Assembly: GCA_911728455.2 (NCBI GenBank)
Contig: OU452235.1
Coordinates: 12,696,634-12,760,633 of the forward strand
Reading direction: 5' to 3'
Length of the DNA: 64,000 bases
Origin: Marthasterias glacialis
Taxonomy: Eukaryota; Echinodermata; Asteroidea; Forcipulatida; Asteriidae
Positions 32,801 through 44,400 of this stretch are shown here, in pieces. How positions within the stretch are numbered: the first letter of the stretch is position 1; each line of letters starts with the position of its first letter. A program made the translations under genes and the position numbers. Below the pieces are notes generated by a model. The model saw nothing but the letters and a program-made list of their open reading frames with translations. It made no database searches and had not been told where the DNA came from.

Positions 32801-35800
32801 TTTTTGGTAAGTTTTTAGTTTGTAGGAACTATGTATGTGTTATGAGTTTTATTTCTTTCAATGTATTATATTCCTAATGAAGACTTTATGTAATAATACT
32901 CGGAAGTGGCCTAACAAACACCACCATTTTGGGGGCAAAGCAGAGGATTTTTTCCTTCTATTTGTTTATTCACTTTTACTGTTAGCATTTTTTTTTTTAT
33001 ATATATATATATATTTTTTGAGGAGGCTTATTTATGTATCGAATCATTCATTTGTGCGATTTGTGGATTTCATTCAGAGCAAGCCCCGAAACAATGATGT
33101 GTTCATGTCAATTGTTTTGGCTTGGAAGTAAGCCAGTAGGAAATTGTACATACAAACATTTACATGTTGTGACTGATAAAAGGGTTCAGATTACACAACT
33201 AAAATTCTTTCTGCTCATCTGTTTAAACATTGCAACATGATTCCAGTTTCCTTCCTCCTATTGTATCATTGTCATGCGTGTTGATGATAACCAGCCCGAT
33301 TATTTCCTCGTGTCAGACATGGCATTTCGTTTGGCACTTAGTCAAATTTCCTGGGAAAATTGTCAGCCTTTTGGTTTAGGGAATTTTCGTTTTGTTTTGA
33401 AAAAATGTACAAATTCTTTAGAAACAGTTTTAGGGGACGCAAGGGAAAAATGCAAAGCAGTAATGTTAAACCAGAAATCTTTAGGAAGTAAAGTTTTCTG
33501 ATCAGTGTTGAAATTAGAAATTCCAGGCATGGGGGGGGGTGATGTTAAATAGACATTTCTGTAATAAAATCAATTTCCATACTTTACAAGCAGTGCCAAA
33601 ACTAAGGGGATGGGGATGGCACGTGCCCCCCCCCCCTTGGATGTCCGTGCCCCTATCCCTATTGAAATCTAGACTTGTGAGATGGAAAATTACCAGAGTA
33701 TTAGATGTTACATTTTATTATATTTTAGTATTAATTTCAATTTTTTCAAGTATTTTTCTACTTATACACAGCCAGTGTATTTGTTTGTACCTCCGCATCA
33801 GATTATCTTGTAAACGCAGACCAAGAACACTGAAAAAGGGGAGCTTGTTTAGGAAGAGCGCAAATGAAAACTACAAGTTTAAGTGGGCAGAAATGGCCCC
33901 TTAGAAAAAAATGGTGCAGCCCCTTCTGCCCCTCTTAAATTTTACCCTAATTTCGCCGCTGTTTGAAGTGACAAACAGAGGCAGAGTAACCAAATTTGGA
34001 CGTATCTTTTAAAAAGTTAAGAGGTTTCCCTAAAAAGATCAAATTGTCCAAAGGTGTGATCTGATCAAGCTGTTTACTGACATCAAAGTTTACTGTGCTT
34101 GAAAGACAAAGTGCAGGATTGTTTATGAAGGAAAGATTGTATTGTTTCAATCAGCACAATCCCAGAGGGAATTATTTATGTCTGAAATACTCAGGTCAAA
34201 GCTGAGGATATATTATGTACATGGTGTAGTATTTTAAGGAACCTACAAATCACAGTTGCCATGGTTTGCTTATTTTGATATCCACAATCCAAATAAGCCA
34301 GATATAAGTGTGCACAAAAACCCTGACAGCTGATACATTTAAACTCAAGCCATTGCCCCTAGTCATTGCCTCGGTGCCTTTAAAATATTCCAATGAAAAT
34401 TTACAGTTTTCCTCCTTTACCATGGAGAAAATGCCTTGGTGCCCTTGCCCTTTCAAGAACAAAGCATACATGCCTGTTAAAACTGAAACATGTTTATTAA
34501 AAACTAGAGGCTGGAAATGAATCTACTCTTCCGAAAGCAATTAGACTGTTTCCCTTTAACTTTGTGAATCCAGAAAAGTCCTTCGATACAATGTAGTTTG
34601 CACTCGGATGTTGGTGGGTGGGGAGAAACTAGGTAAACCAGAATACAAGGAAATAATGCTCTGGATCATGTAACAGGTGTCATGGAAAATCCTGGGGAAA
34701 TCATGTGATGAGTAAAGCAACTACTCCAAATCATCTCTAATTTATGGAGTATTATCTGTTATTGTGAAACTTACTGTCCTCCAAATAGGCTTCTGGATAC
34801 CCTTAACTGTTTGAATGATGATGTGAATGTTGTTTAAAAAATACATTGTATCTGAATTGTGATGTTCGATGTGGCTACACTGTTGCAGTTTTGCTTTCTC
34901 AACTTACATTACTCAACTTACATTACATGGTAAATTCACTTTGAACAGTAACCATCAAATGTCCCAACAACACGATACTGGGGAGTGGGCCGCCAAACAG
35001 TAGTGGCTTGTGTTCCCCTACCCTGAAGCTGCATGGCCTCCAGTTGTGTTTGTAAATAGGCCTACATAATTTGCATTAAGCTTCATTTATATTTGTCTGT
35101 TTCTTAAATTGTAGCACCAGAAGATCCACCTAATAGTAAATTAATGTTCCTTTTCGTTCAATCCAACAGGGATGCTACCTTTTTTTTCTTCTTTTAATAA
35201 GTTCATCGGGATGGTTGATGACAGAATAAGGAAATTTTGTATTTTTTTTTTTTTTTTAATCCAAGACAAGTGTGCTGATGTTACCCACATGATTCTTTAT
35301 GTTTCATTCCTATTCTACATGTAGGAGCTCTGTCACACTGGCAACCATGTCCAATACTCAACTGCCTTTTGTACCCTTCATACTGACGGATTGTACCTGT
35401 TATTAAATGCAACCTGTGTAAAATCTCTTTGTGGTCTTCCTTGTCCTAGGGCTCACGAGTGGGACAAGCACGGCACCTGTGCGTCGTCTCTTCCAGCACT
35501 CAACGGAGAGCACAACTATTTTGGAGCGTCAATTAAACTGCACTCACATTTCAACATTGACAAGTAGGTTTCTCGGAATTGCTTTCTCATGGGCTCGAAT
35601 CCCACCTGTGATACCAGTGGATCGTCTTGTTTTTTTTTGTTTTGTTTTTTAAACTGCAATAAAATAGACTTTTATGTTTTCTTCCATTGACCTGTGTTCT
35701 GCATTGTAGTTTGGAGTACTTGAAGTCCAGGGTTCCATTGCTCTTTTGTAAAAATTTTGATGTCATGAGTAACGTGGTCTGTTGAATTTTTAATAGTATA

Positions 35801-37628
35801 GACCATGTAACTTGTGACATCACACATTTACAAAAGAGCTACAGAGCGTGGACTTCCTGCAGGTACGATTTGTACACTGGATGTTGGAAGGAAACATAAT
35901 CTTACATTTCATGTTGATTGCACTGTCTGATTTTTATCAACTTTTGGTATGAAGAAAAGGGGAACATCTCAAAACTTGTTCAGCTGTTATTTTTATAACT
36001 CTTGAATTTATGTGGAAGTTAAGATACAAAATGTCAAATTTCCCATATGAATCAGTGCATTATCTTGCCTGCCAGAAAGGTCCTGGGATGTAAAAGGTCA
36101 CTCTTTTTTGTAAACAAGGTTACACAGTCTGTACATTGTTCATGTATGTTGAGGGTCATACACTGTCAGGCCTGGAGTTACACAGAGGCCATGGAGAGCT
36201 TGACCTCTGTTGCCCTGGTCTTGGCCTTCGTGTCCCTTCAAAAGTGTCCCATAGACTGTAAAATTTTCAATGGAAGTGCCCTTTAGAGGCAGTTGCCTCT
36301 GTTGCCCCTGGTCATTGCCTCGGTGCCCTTGAAATGTTCCAATAGAAAAATTTACAATTTCCTCATGGAGGTGCCCTTTATCACGAAGAAAATGCCTTGG
36401 AGCCCTTGCCCTTTCAAGAAGAAGCATTCAGACCCTGCCTGTGCAAAATGTAAAAATGGCCTTGCCCTCTCCAACATGAAACACCAGGGCTGCCTAGTAG
36501 GAAGTTTTATCATCTTCGGTTCAAACCGATGAGTTCTTATGTTTTTTGTTCCCTAGCATCCTCAGTGCTGAAAAAATCCTCCCATCTAAGACCAGCAATT
36601 ACACCCGTGATGCAATACTACAAGCAGTCAAGACGGGAACAGGTGGCATGCCAGACCTAACTTGCTACCAGCATAACGCACACGTAAGTCTACCTATGAA
36701 CACCGACCAAATTTCATAGAGCTGCTTAAAGCCCAAGCTCAGCATTGGTAAACTGACTGTAAATGCTTTCATTTCTTTGCACAAATCAAGATACTTGTAA
36801 TAAAACCAACCTCTGAAAATGTCAGCTCATTTCGTTGTTTCATTTGCGAGAAAACGGTAAAAATGCATTCAGCATTTTTGTACGCATTCCTATAGGCAGA
36901 GTTCTTGTCTCACTGAGACAAAAACTTATTATGGATCTGATTTCATAAATTTATTATTTTAAATCGATAACATTTCAGTCAGAAATATTTGAAGGGAAGT
37001 TCTCTACTTCCATTATCTTTATACCATGTAAGGTATATGTAAATCTGTAAACATTTATGTTTTTCCTTTTACCAATGTTGAGCTGAGGCTTTAACCAGTT
37101 GCTGTTGGGATTCTGTTTTTTTTTTTTTTTTTTTTTTTTTTTCTCCCATCCCCCTGGCAGGATTCTTTTTTCAAAATTGCCGAATCTTGTTTTCTTTGAG
37201 GTTACCGCTGGCACAAAGAAACCCTGACTTGACAATGCTGCTAATTACAGTATTTGAACTGGCCTCTCGACACCGGGGACGCTCGGTTGTCTAGTGATTA
37301 AGACAGCTTGCTCTGGAATGCAGAGGTCATGAGTTCGAATCCCCACATGGGGAGCAAGACACAGAAAACACTGTGTAATAAACAGTGCCTAACACACGTC
37401 AGTGTATTAAGGATAAAACCAAATTCTTACAGTTTCCCTTTTTTGTTTGTTTTTTACCAGAACGGAACTGGGTTTCAACAGTACCTAGCGGAGGTAAGGA
37501 TGTGTGTTGACAAGACGTTTAAAGCCATGGATTGTCCCAAACCCGGCGCTAAGCATGTCACCAGGACAGCTTATTATGAGCCCTGCTCTGCCAAGACCCC
37601 CATCATGTTACCACCTATCACTCTTTGA
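26881..37628 (+). CDS. RNASET2: Ribonuclease T2, secreted/lysosomal
   Basis: RNase T2 enzymes cleave single-stranded RNA through a 2',3'-cyclic phosphate in lysosomes or outside the cell. Exons: 26881-26975, 29268-29358, 30645-30721, 31519-31591, 32739-32806, 35450-35563, 36557-36683, 37461-37628; 813 bp, 270 residues, all phases consistent. Residues 1-25 form a signal peptide (hydrophobic WTVLLVVLSSLVAL). The family strand 'FVVQWPESFC' is at about 50-59, CAS I 'WTVHGTWP' at 82-89 with catalytic His85, and CAS II 'FWAHEWDKHGTC' at 134-145 with His137, Glu138, Lys141 and His142. All catalytic residues are present, so it should be active. CAS I has Thr where most members have Leu (HGLWP). The C-terminal cysteines match the family disulfides. 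The ATG follows a stretch with no competing start and precedes the signal peptide directly. Introns contain MITEs, SINEs and a minisatellite. Confidence 0.95.
27217..27530. repeat. TTAA-family MITE, copy 3 (right end lost)
   Basis: It starts AAAGCCCCAGCTCAACATTG and continues with GGTAAGAAGAAAAA, AAACTTTCCTTGAAACATTT and CTGTGAGACGAAAACTCTGC as in the copy at 15.3 kb. The right terminal repeat is not recognisable. It is in RNase T2 intron 1. Confidence 0.6.
28981..29010 (+). repeat. Poly(C) run
   Basis: About 18 consecutive C within RNase T2 intron 1. Similar C-runs occur at about 44,763, 49,202, 63,345 and 63,415 and may limit assembly accuracy there. Confidence 0.8.
29437..29874. repeat. 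TTAA-bounded 438-bp MITE, second family
   Basis: Both borders are TTAA. The left end TTAAAGGTCCCATGAAGTAT and the inverted right end TTAAAGGGCCCATGAAGAGG match over about 25 bp. There is no coding capacity. It differs from the AAAGCCCCAGCTC family but shares the TTAA border type. It lies in RNase T2 intron 2. Confidence 0.75.
30853..31124 (-). mobile_element. Minus-strand tRNA-derived SINE with a 20-bp flanking duplication
   Basis: GGGATAAAGAATATTATTTG occurs at 30853-30872 and again at 31105-31124. Between them the minus strand has an A-box-like TGGTCTAGTTGGTA and B-box GGTTCGAATCC about 40 bases apart. The long target duplication indicates LINE-type target-primed insertion. The acceptor stem does not pair, so it is not a tRNA gene. 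It is in RNase T2 intron 3. Confidence 0.7.
31788..32150 (-). repeat. Probable reverse SINE/LINE tail fragment
   Basis: An AATAATAATAATAGTAATAA run followed by AACTAGATTCTTATAAAGCG is the inverse of the TATAAGAA-plus-TTATTATT tail of the SINE at about 8,540. The rest is not assigned. It lies in RNase T2 intron 4. Confidence 0.4.
32168..32545 (+). repeat. Minisatellite of about 30-bp units with one inverted unit
   Basis: The unit is of the type CTGTAAAATTGTCAACTGAC plus AAAAAGCAC, about a dozen copies with frequent changes. At about 32,270-32,305 one unit lies in the opposite direction (AAGTGCTTTTTGTCAGTTGA), so the array contains an inversion. It is in RNase T2 intron 4. Confidence 0.8.
33594..33962 (+). 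repeat. Dispersed repeat, about 370 bp (partner near 47.7-48.35 kb)
   Basis: Shared blocks with 47,730-48,352 include CTTGTGAGAT, 'TACATTTTAT', 'ACACTGAAAAAGGGGAGCTTG' (ACTGAAAGGGGACTTGGTTA in the partner) and a terminal AATTTCGCCGCTGTTTG. In the partner the middle is split by about 250 unrelated bases. Confidence 0.55.
34345..34475 (+). repeat. Dispersed GCCTTGGTGCCCTTGCCCT family, copy 2
   Basis: It contains GCCCCTAGTCATTGCC, AATTTACAGTTTTCCTCC and TGCCTTGGTGCCCTTGCCCT. Other copies: about 13,399-13,577 (nested in a MITE), 36,165-36,450 and 39,171-39,330. It lies in RNase T2 intron 5. Confidence 0.6.
36165..36450 (+). repeat. Dispersed GCCTTGGTGCCCTTGCCCT family, copy 3 (partly doubled)
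   Basis: It starts GTCAGGCCTGGAG and contains two partial versions of the unit; the second carries 'GTTGCCCCTGGTCATTGCCT' and 'AAATGCCTTGGAGCCCTTGC'. It ends before the seventh coding exon of RNase T2. Confidence 0.6.
36726..37094. repeat. TTAA-flanked MITE, copy 4 (complete)
   Basis: TTAA stands at both ends. The left TTAAAGCCCAAGCTCAGCAT and the inverted right end TTAAAGCCTCAGCTCAACAT give terminal inverted repeats of about 27 bp. It contains all core blocks of the family. A T-run of about 25 follows the right end. Confidence 0.8.
37275..37440 (+). repeat. tRNA-derived SINE, second tRNA-like type
   Basis: TGTCTAGTGATTAAGA (A-box-like) and GAGTTCGAATCC (B-box) are about 40 bases apart. They are followed by GGGGAGCAAGACACAGAAAA and a short unique tail. 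It lies just upstream of the last RNase T2 exon. Confidence 0.6.
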
Positions 37629-38047
37629 AGGTGCAGTTCAACATTTTCCAGAGAATCTATGTAACACTCAAGTAGATCCTTGTCATTTGATTGGAGGATT
37701 CGTTGTCACATGGCATTCATTAATCAATCCATTACATGGCCTGCGTCTTACACCGTGCCTTTGGGTACTATTCACCATGGTTTTCGTCCTATCTTTTTTT
37801 TTTTTTTTTTTTACTATTGCACGCTAAACCACACCACGCACGTGCACACTTTATACCCAACAGTACAAAAAGCTCTCTGGATGCCAGAACACAATCTTGC
37901 ACAGTTCTTGTTTTCGCCAATTGACAAATATCTACTTGGATGTTATGTGAAACAAGTAATGAGTGTTTTGCATTCGTGCTTTGGAGAGAATATTTTCAGC
38001 CGTTGAAAGATTGAATGTTCGATTCGCCGTGTTGTAGTCAAGTAGTT

Positions 38048-38830
38048 TTCAGTGGAGTATCAAGTACTGCTGAGTACTAGGGCGGCCGAGTAGCTCTCAA
38101 GTATGAGTACTAGGGCCATTGAGTATGAGTACAAGAGTCCCAAGTGCCAAGTATTTTGATCTCTGATTACGGGTACTTTGTAACAAAAATACTGCAATAT
38201 AAGATATAAAAACATTTATCAACTTTTTTATTACTTATTTCTAGATGTCAGTGTGTGCTTGTTATTATAACTAGGGTGGTCAAGTAATACTCGAGTACAA
38301 GGACTTTGACCATTGAGTACTTAAGTACAACTGTCCGAATACTGAGTATTCTGATATCCTAGTACCGAGTCCAACAGCCAAGTACCAAGTACTTGGATCT
38401 CCGAGTTCGGGTATACTTCATAACAAAAACTGTAATTTGAGGTCTAGAATCATTTGTGGCTCTTTTTGACTAACTTCTAGAGGATAATTTGTGCTTGTTA
38501 TGATAGCTATCTTTTAAACATGAATACATCGTAGACAACTTCAATTTGACTTTTTTCCAGAGCTTTTTTCCTCTATTCCTTGCATTAACGCATGTATAGG
38601 AATGCGGAAAGGAGAGTGGATTTTTGACCGTGCTTACTTAAATCGGAGTCCAAGTACAATTTCAGTCAAGAGTGGAGTACAGTGACTTTGAGTTCAGATT
38701 ATTTTTTTCAGTAGAGTACCAAGTATGGACTTGGAGTCCGGAGTATGTTGCTAGTTAAGTTTGAGTATGAGTGTGTGTACCATCACAATGGTACTGGAGT
38801 GGTACTCGAGAACGAGTACTGAAGACAAGT
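38048..38830 (+). repeat. Degenerate GAGTAC/AAGTAC-rich repeat block
   Basis: GAGTAC, AAGTAC and GAGTATGAGTAC recur many times at irregular spacing. Two sub-blocks share the motif GTAC plus CTTTG and 'TAACAAAAA' (38,160-38,200 and 38,400-38,430). An opposite-strand fragment occurs at about 48,725-48,830 (GTACTCGGTAGTTGTACTAG). Confidence 0.65.
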
Positions 38831-40501
38831 ACTACAACACTGTCCATTTGCATTGGTCAATGGAACATTCCATCTTTCAACTCGTGAAAATATTCTCACC
38901 ACAGCACCATGGCACTCATAAAACATTCATTAATTGTATATGAATATATTGTGCCTTCTTTTCTAGTAGATGAACTCTAAAAAACATTTCTTAATGATTC
39001 CCAAAATATAAACGTAATTTGTAATAAAAGAATGTGCAGAAGAGTATCTTTTGATGGCAGTAAGTATCCGCCACATAAACAAGTCCATAATAAGAACGTC
39101 ATTCTCTTGTAACACAAAGTACAAAACTTTTTTGAGAGAAAAAAAGATTTGTTTCAAATGAGAATTCAATGCAGGCCTGATACTTTACGGAGGCAATAGC
39201 TCCTGGTCATTGCCTTGGTGCCCTTGAAATGGTCCAGTACAAACTTACAATTTCCTCACAGAGGTGCACTATATCCAGAAGAAAATGCCTTGTTGCTCTT
39301 GCCCTTTCAAGAATGAAGCAATCAAGCCTGTCTTTAGGGTGAAGACTCCTCTTTTGGAAAAACTGGAGTTTCTATGAATAGCTGTGATTTGATTGTTTCC
39401 AGTTTTCATAAGATGGAATGAAAAGAAAGAAGCACTTTAATGGTTAATGCTGAAAAATAAAGCATACAGTGAGTGTTTGTAGCAACAACTAAATTAGATG
39501 CGAACTTGTTTCTACAAAAACATATGCAAACATGTTTACCCAGACAGTCATGAAAGTGCTCTATTGCCATTTTATCTTGTAATTTTCTTGACTAACACGG
39601 CTGCCGACCACTTATGTTTTTATAAGTCGGTGATAGAAAGCAATCATTTTGTAAAGATGTCTTACTGATTTTTTTTTTTTTTCTCAGAGCATATTTATAT
39701 TCTAACACTCGCCAGGTTCTATGGTCTTTAACTGCACAGCCATCAGATTTTTCTTCTATTAACTTATTACTATCGGTATACTCTCCTGCCCAACTGGCCC
39801 TTGCTAAAAAAAATTCACAGGACATTGTGGAGACTAAGTCAATAGTACATAGGCCATGAGTTTTCCTGGAAATAAGTGCTGTACAGACAAAAAAAATCCC
39901 TGCACCCACAATGCTACCCAGGAACGTATGGTGCTTTGTGGCAGTCATTGGTGTAGCCACTAGCCAGCACCTTTTTTTTGCAGGGAGGGGGCACTGATAT
40001 TTGTAGACGGGGCAATTTCAGTTGAAATTTTCTGACTATATGAAAACTAGATATAGGAATTATCTAACTCCCCCCGAAACCATTTGATGAACTTTCCTTT
40101 TAACTTCATGTTCAATCAATCAATTGATCGATCGATCGATCGATCAATCAATAAATAAATACTTAATTTTCACTCAATCAATAGATAACACATGGATAAA
40201 TTATACAGGGATCGATTAAGCCTTCATAACGGATGACTGTGGTGGGGGTCTCCAAAGCGCAGGGCTTGTCGAATGGACACCCCCACGACGTGTGTAGCTT
40301 AAATTAAAGATTTGAATTGTAAACAGAAAAAAGGTTGTATACTGCTTTGTTATACTGGTAAACTGCATTACAAGCTGCCTTTTATTATTTAAAGGAAAAC
40401 AAATAAAGTCTTTGTTTATCTTTTGTCACAACTTTGAGTAAAATGTAGTCAGTTTGTATGCGGTATTTGATTGAGTTACCGTAAAAATGTTGTAAATTTA
40501 A

Positions 40502-40663
40502 AGGGGCTGTGTCGTCATGATTATAGCAGGCCTGTGGCTGTGCATGGAGAGACGAACTCTCACCCAGATACTGCACACGCGCCCGCTTGCGGTCAAATCA
40601 CGGAGGATGCCGTCTTTATCATGGGTTATTCCATACTGCTATAATCATAACGACACAGCCCCT
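40502..40663. repeat. MITE, GTCGTCATGATTATAGC family, copy 1
   Basis: The left AGGGGCTGTGTCGTCATGAT and the inverted right end (AGGGGCTGTGTCGTTATGAT) pair over about 28 bp. The interior holds GGCCTGTGGCTGTGCATGGA and 'ACTGCACACGCGC'. Related copies: 40,812-40,922 and 43,970-44,152. Confidence 0.8.
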
Positions 40664-40811
40664 ACAATGCACAGAGCTGTCATAATATCATACAACCCAT
40701 TGTACATGTAGTTGTGGGTATTATACGGATAGTTACAACCCGCTAAATTTGTATGCGAGCTTCAGTCGTTTTCCTATTCAGGGATCGACTGTTTTCTTTC
40801 AAAACATTTGA

Positions 40812-40922
40812 TGGAGTGACTGTCGTTATGATGACATAGCAGGCATGTGGCTGTACATGGAATTATGAACTCCAATCCATGGTTGATGGCGCCCACTATG
40901 ATCATGACGACCGTCCCCTTAA
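40812..40922. repeat. MITE, GTCGTCATGATTATAGC family, copy 2 (short, diverged)
   Basis: It starts with 'GTGACTGTCGTTATGATGAC' and ends ATCATGACGACCGTCCCC. It shares GCAGGCATGTGGCTGTACAT with copy 1. Confidence 0.55.
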
Positions 40923-40989
40923 ATTTAATACACAATGGGAATAAGCTGACATCTTCATCAACAATATTCACAGTAAACTTATCTATGTG

Positions 40990-41279
40990 TTAAAGTCCCA
41001 GCTCAACATAGATATGAAGAAAAACATAAATTTTCAACCTTCTTTGAAACTTTTCGTTTTTAAATAATAAATTAAATATGATCCAAAATTAGTTTTCGTC
41101 TCAGTGAGACGAAAACTCTGCCTATAGGAATGCGTACAAAAATGCAGAATGCATTTTTATCATTTTTTTCTGGCAAATGAGCTGACATTTTCACAGGTTG
41201 GTTGTTTGTGCATATCTTGATTTGTGCAAAGAATGGAAGCATTTACAGTCAGTTTAGTAATGTTGAGCTGGGACTTTAA
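40990..41279. repeat. TTAA-flanked MITE, copy 5
   Basis: TTAA stands at both borders, with left TTAAAGTCCCAGCTCAACAT and an inverted right end TTAAAGTCCCAGCTCAACAT that match exactly over 20 bases. It contains the family core CTCAGTGAGACGAAAACTCT. Confidence 0.8.
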
Positions 41280-41498
41280 TAAACAGTGAACGAAAATGAC
41301 ATTGTTGATAAAATGATCATAGTCAAGTCAATGCCAACTTCAAAAACCTTGAACTTTGGACCCTTCTGACTGTAATATCACTACGAACACATATTGCTCA
41401 GCGTTTTAAAATGTTTGCTGTGCTCGCTTTCTGCCTGTCTTCACGTAGCATTTAAACTCTGGACTCACGGTATTTAGATTCACGAATTCAAAATAAAA

Positions 41499-44400
41499 AT
41501 GGCCGCCCGCCTGTATTTGGATGAAAACGCATACTTTCACAGAGGTATTCTTTTTGATGACGTGATGGTCCCGAGGAAGAGCTGGGAAGACATTGAGCGA
41601 TTCCGAGCCCGTCCAAATGACGTCATTATCGCCTCGTATCCAAGAAGTGGTATGTGGTACTAATGCTTTAGTTCTGACTGTATACTAGATCATAGAATTT
41701 GGGAAGGGTGACGTCTATATTTCAGTGAACATAACGCCAAAGCAACGTGGGGTTCGTACCCCGAACCCCATGATTCTAGAGGCAGTGGTCCCAATTTCAT
41801 GGCGCCGCGCTTACCGCAGAATTCTTCGCTGTGGCGTAGCCGTGGTGGAACATTTTTCCCCTCCCCCTGCTTGTCCCCTGTCAGCCTCTGGACACCGTGA
41901 TATTTGCTATAATCCGGCAATTTTAACTGAAAATGGCCCCATACAATTGTTATATGTGCCCCCCTTCCCCCAATGCAAAATAGATGCTGGGTACGCTACT
42001 GCGCGCTCAGAAGAGGGAACTTCATGTTTTGGTTCTATGGACCCTTCCCGTGACGTAGGTAAGTTGCACATCCCATAAACATCGCACATTTTTTGTATTA
42101 GGCTGATTGTGGCGTGACGCATACGCGTTTGTGCGTCTGCCTAGTGCACAACTCTATGGCTTTTGCCAACCAATAGTGTATGTAGCCTGTTACATAGTTC
42201 ACGTACTTATGTTTTCAAAGTTTATACTTGGAATCTATTCACTCAGGAACCCACTGGCTCCGTCAAATCGTAGACATCATTTTGGACAATCCCGAGACGC
42301 CTATTGGTGAGATGAACTTTCTTGAGCTCCGTTCACTTGATCGTGTCGAGCCGGGCTACACAGAGCTTCAAGTAATGAGCACAGACAAACCTAGGGTCAT
42401 ACTCACCCATTTGCCGTTCACACTCTTCCCAAAGTCCTTCTTGGAGACGGAGGGTGTCAAGGTACCAGACCTTTTTAGATGTTGGTTAAAAATGGTTTTG
42501 ATGTCCTAAGTACTGACAAGTCGTTGCGTCACAAGCATGCGTATTTGCTGCACGTCCAAACTTTTTGCCACCTGGCTCCAAGCTGGCATACGTTTGTGTG
42601 TAATTTTACCAAACATCACCCATTTCATCGTTCATGACAGAAACCTTTAAATTCTACGATCTTTGAAGAGCGTATGTAAAAGTAAATTCCATTTACACTT
42701 TTCCGCTTGCATATCGAAGAACGACTAGCTCAACTAATGCAATTCCTGTGCGCTTCCGGTAACCAGTGGGCGTGGTTTAAAGTTGAAATACGTTACATTT
42801 TTACGAACATACTAGGCCATAGACAGGCACTCCATACATGACGTCACAGCACTTGGGAACAAAATTAACAAAATGACGCCTATGGGTCAGTTAGCCATTC
42901 CCATGAAATATGTAAATTGCTCATCGCGCGTGCGCACTAACACTACTGGTTGGCAAAATAAAGGAACATCGCGCCTTTTTGTATGGGGCTGGGATGGTTA
43001 CTTGACGCATACGCGTTCGTGCGTCTGCCTAGTGCACAACTCTATGGCGTTTGCCAACCAATAGTGTGAAGTGGGCGTGGTTTATGCTGTCAAACTTACC
43101 AACACTGGGGCCAATTTCATAGAGCTGCTTAAGCACAAAAAGGAGCTAAGCACAACAAAACTATGCTTACAAAAATAAGGTTACTGGCCAAACTACTATG
43201 TCACATGTACAATTAGTGACTGGTATCCTGCTCATTTGTGCTTAGCAGAAATTTTTAATTAAGCAATATTTTCTGCTTTAACCGATTTCACAAAGCACTA
43301 AGATTCATCTTAAGATGAGTTGTCAGTATTACCATAGTGATTTGTATTGTGACATCACACTTTGCTTAGCAATTCCGGCTGATTCGCAATTAAGATCAAT
43401 CTCAGCTCTTTGTGAAATCGAGCCCTGGGCTCGATTTCACAAAGAGCTAAGATTGATCTTAACTGCAAATCACTCTTAAATGCTAAGCAAAGTGTGATGT
43501 CACAATGCAAATCACTATGGTAATACTGACAACTCATCTTAAGATGAATCTTAGTGCTTTGTGAAATCGAGCCCTGTGGTTGTTAGTGGACGCAGACGCG
43601 GTTGACGTGGACGTGGACGTGGTAGTCTGCAAGCAAAATTAGTCATGGAGAGAAGTCTGCATGTCAAAAGTTATGCCTTTGTCCACTTATTCTAGATAAT
43701 TTACATCATGCGGAATTTCTTTGACGTCACAGCATCTGCATTCAAGTTAGTGAGGAAATTACTTCCGGATGAATTGCAAGATTTCCCCAACTTCGTCAAA
43801 TTTATTTCTAGCGGGAAAGGTGAGGTCGTCCAAATCATCCAACAGTATACTCTTTGTCTTTTTTGTTGGTAGATTTAAATACAAATTCACGTCCCCAGGG
43901 TTTGATTAACCTGGTCTGAAATTAAACTTACGATTTTGTTTCCAGAAAAAAAGTATGCATAACACAGCGGTTAGTGTGTCGTCATGATTACCGGGCCTGT
44001 GACTGTGCAGATACTGCACACGCGTGCGCTTGTTGTCAAATCACGAAAAATGTGCCGTCTTTGTCAAACTGTGATGTGACTTCCGGCGCTCACGCACGCG
44101 CAGTAGATGGGTTATTCCATTTACTGCTATAATCATGACGACTCAGCCCCTCTATGGTACCCATGAAACGTGGGTGACGTAGTTGTACCTGACTCAAAAA
44201 AATTACGAGTTAATGGGCCCTGTGTAGTCAGAAAAGAAAGCTATAGTTTATGATCCTAGCTATTTCAGGGCAGCAGAAGACGTGAAATAATTCAGCCCAT
44301 AAACACCTGAAACAAATTGAACACCTCTCTGTTTTTAGAATTGACCTTTTTACGTTCTCAATATTGCACAATTTTAAGGTGTTTCTCAACGTTAAAGTTA

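Larger units (their letters stand above)
37629..41498. other. Intergenic region between RNase T2 and the sulfotransferase gene
   Basis: No gene was recognised. It contains the RNase T2 3' UTR, a degenerate GAGTAC-rich block, one copy of the GCCTTGGTGCCC family (39,171-39,330), an (ATCG)n run near 40,125-40,150, and three MITEs near 40.5, 40.8 and 41.0 kb. The sulfotransferase promoter should lie in the last few hundred bases; no TATA box is evident. Confidence 0.55.

Noticed and set aside
39592-39960. Open frame of 122 codons on the minus strand
   Set aside because: Low-complexity Lys-rich part, no family resemblance, no supporting splice structure.
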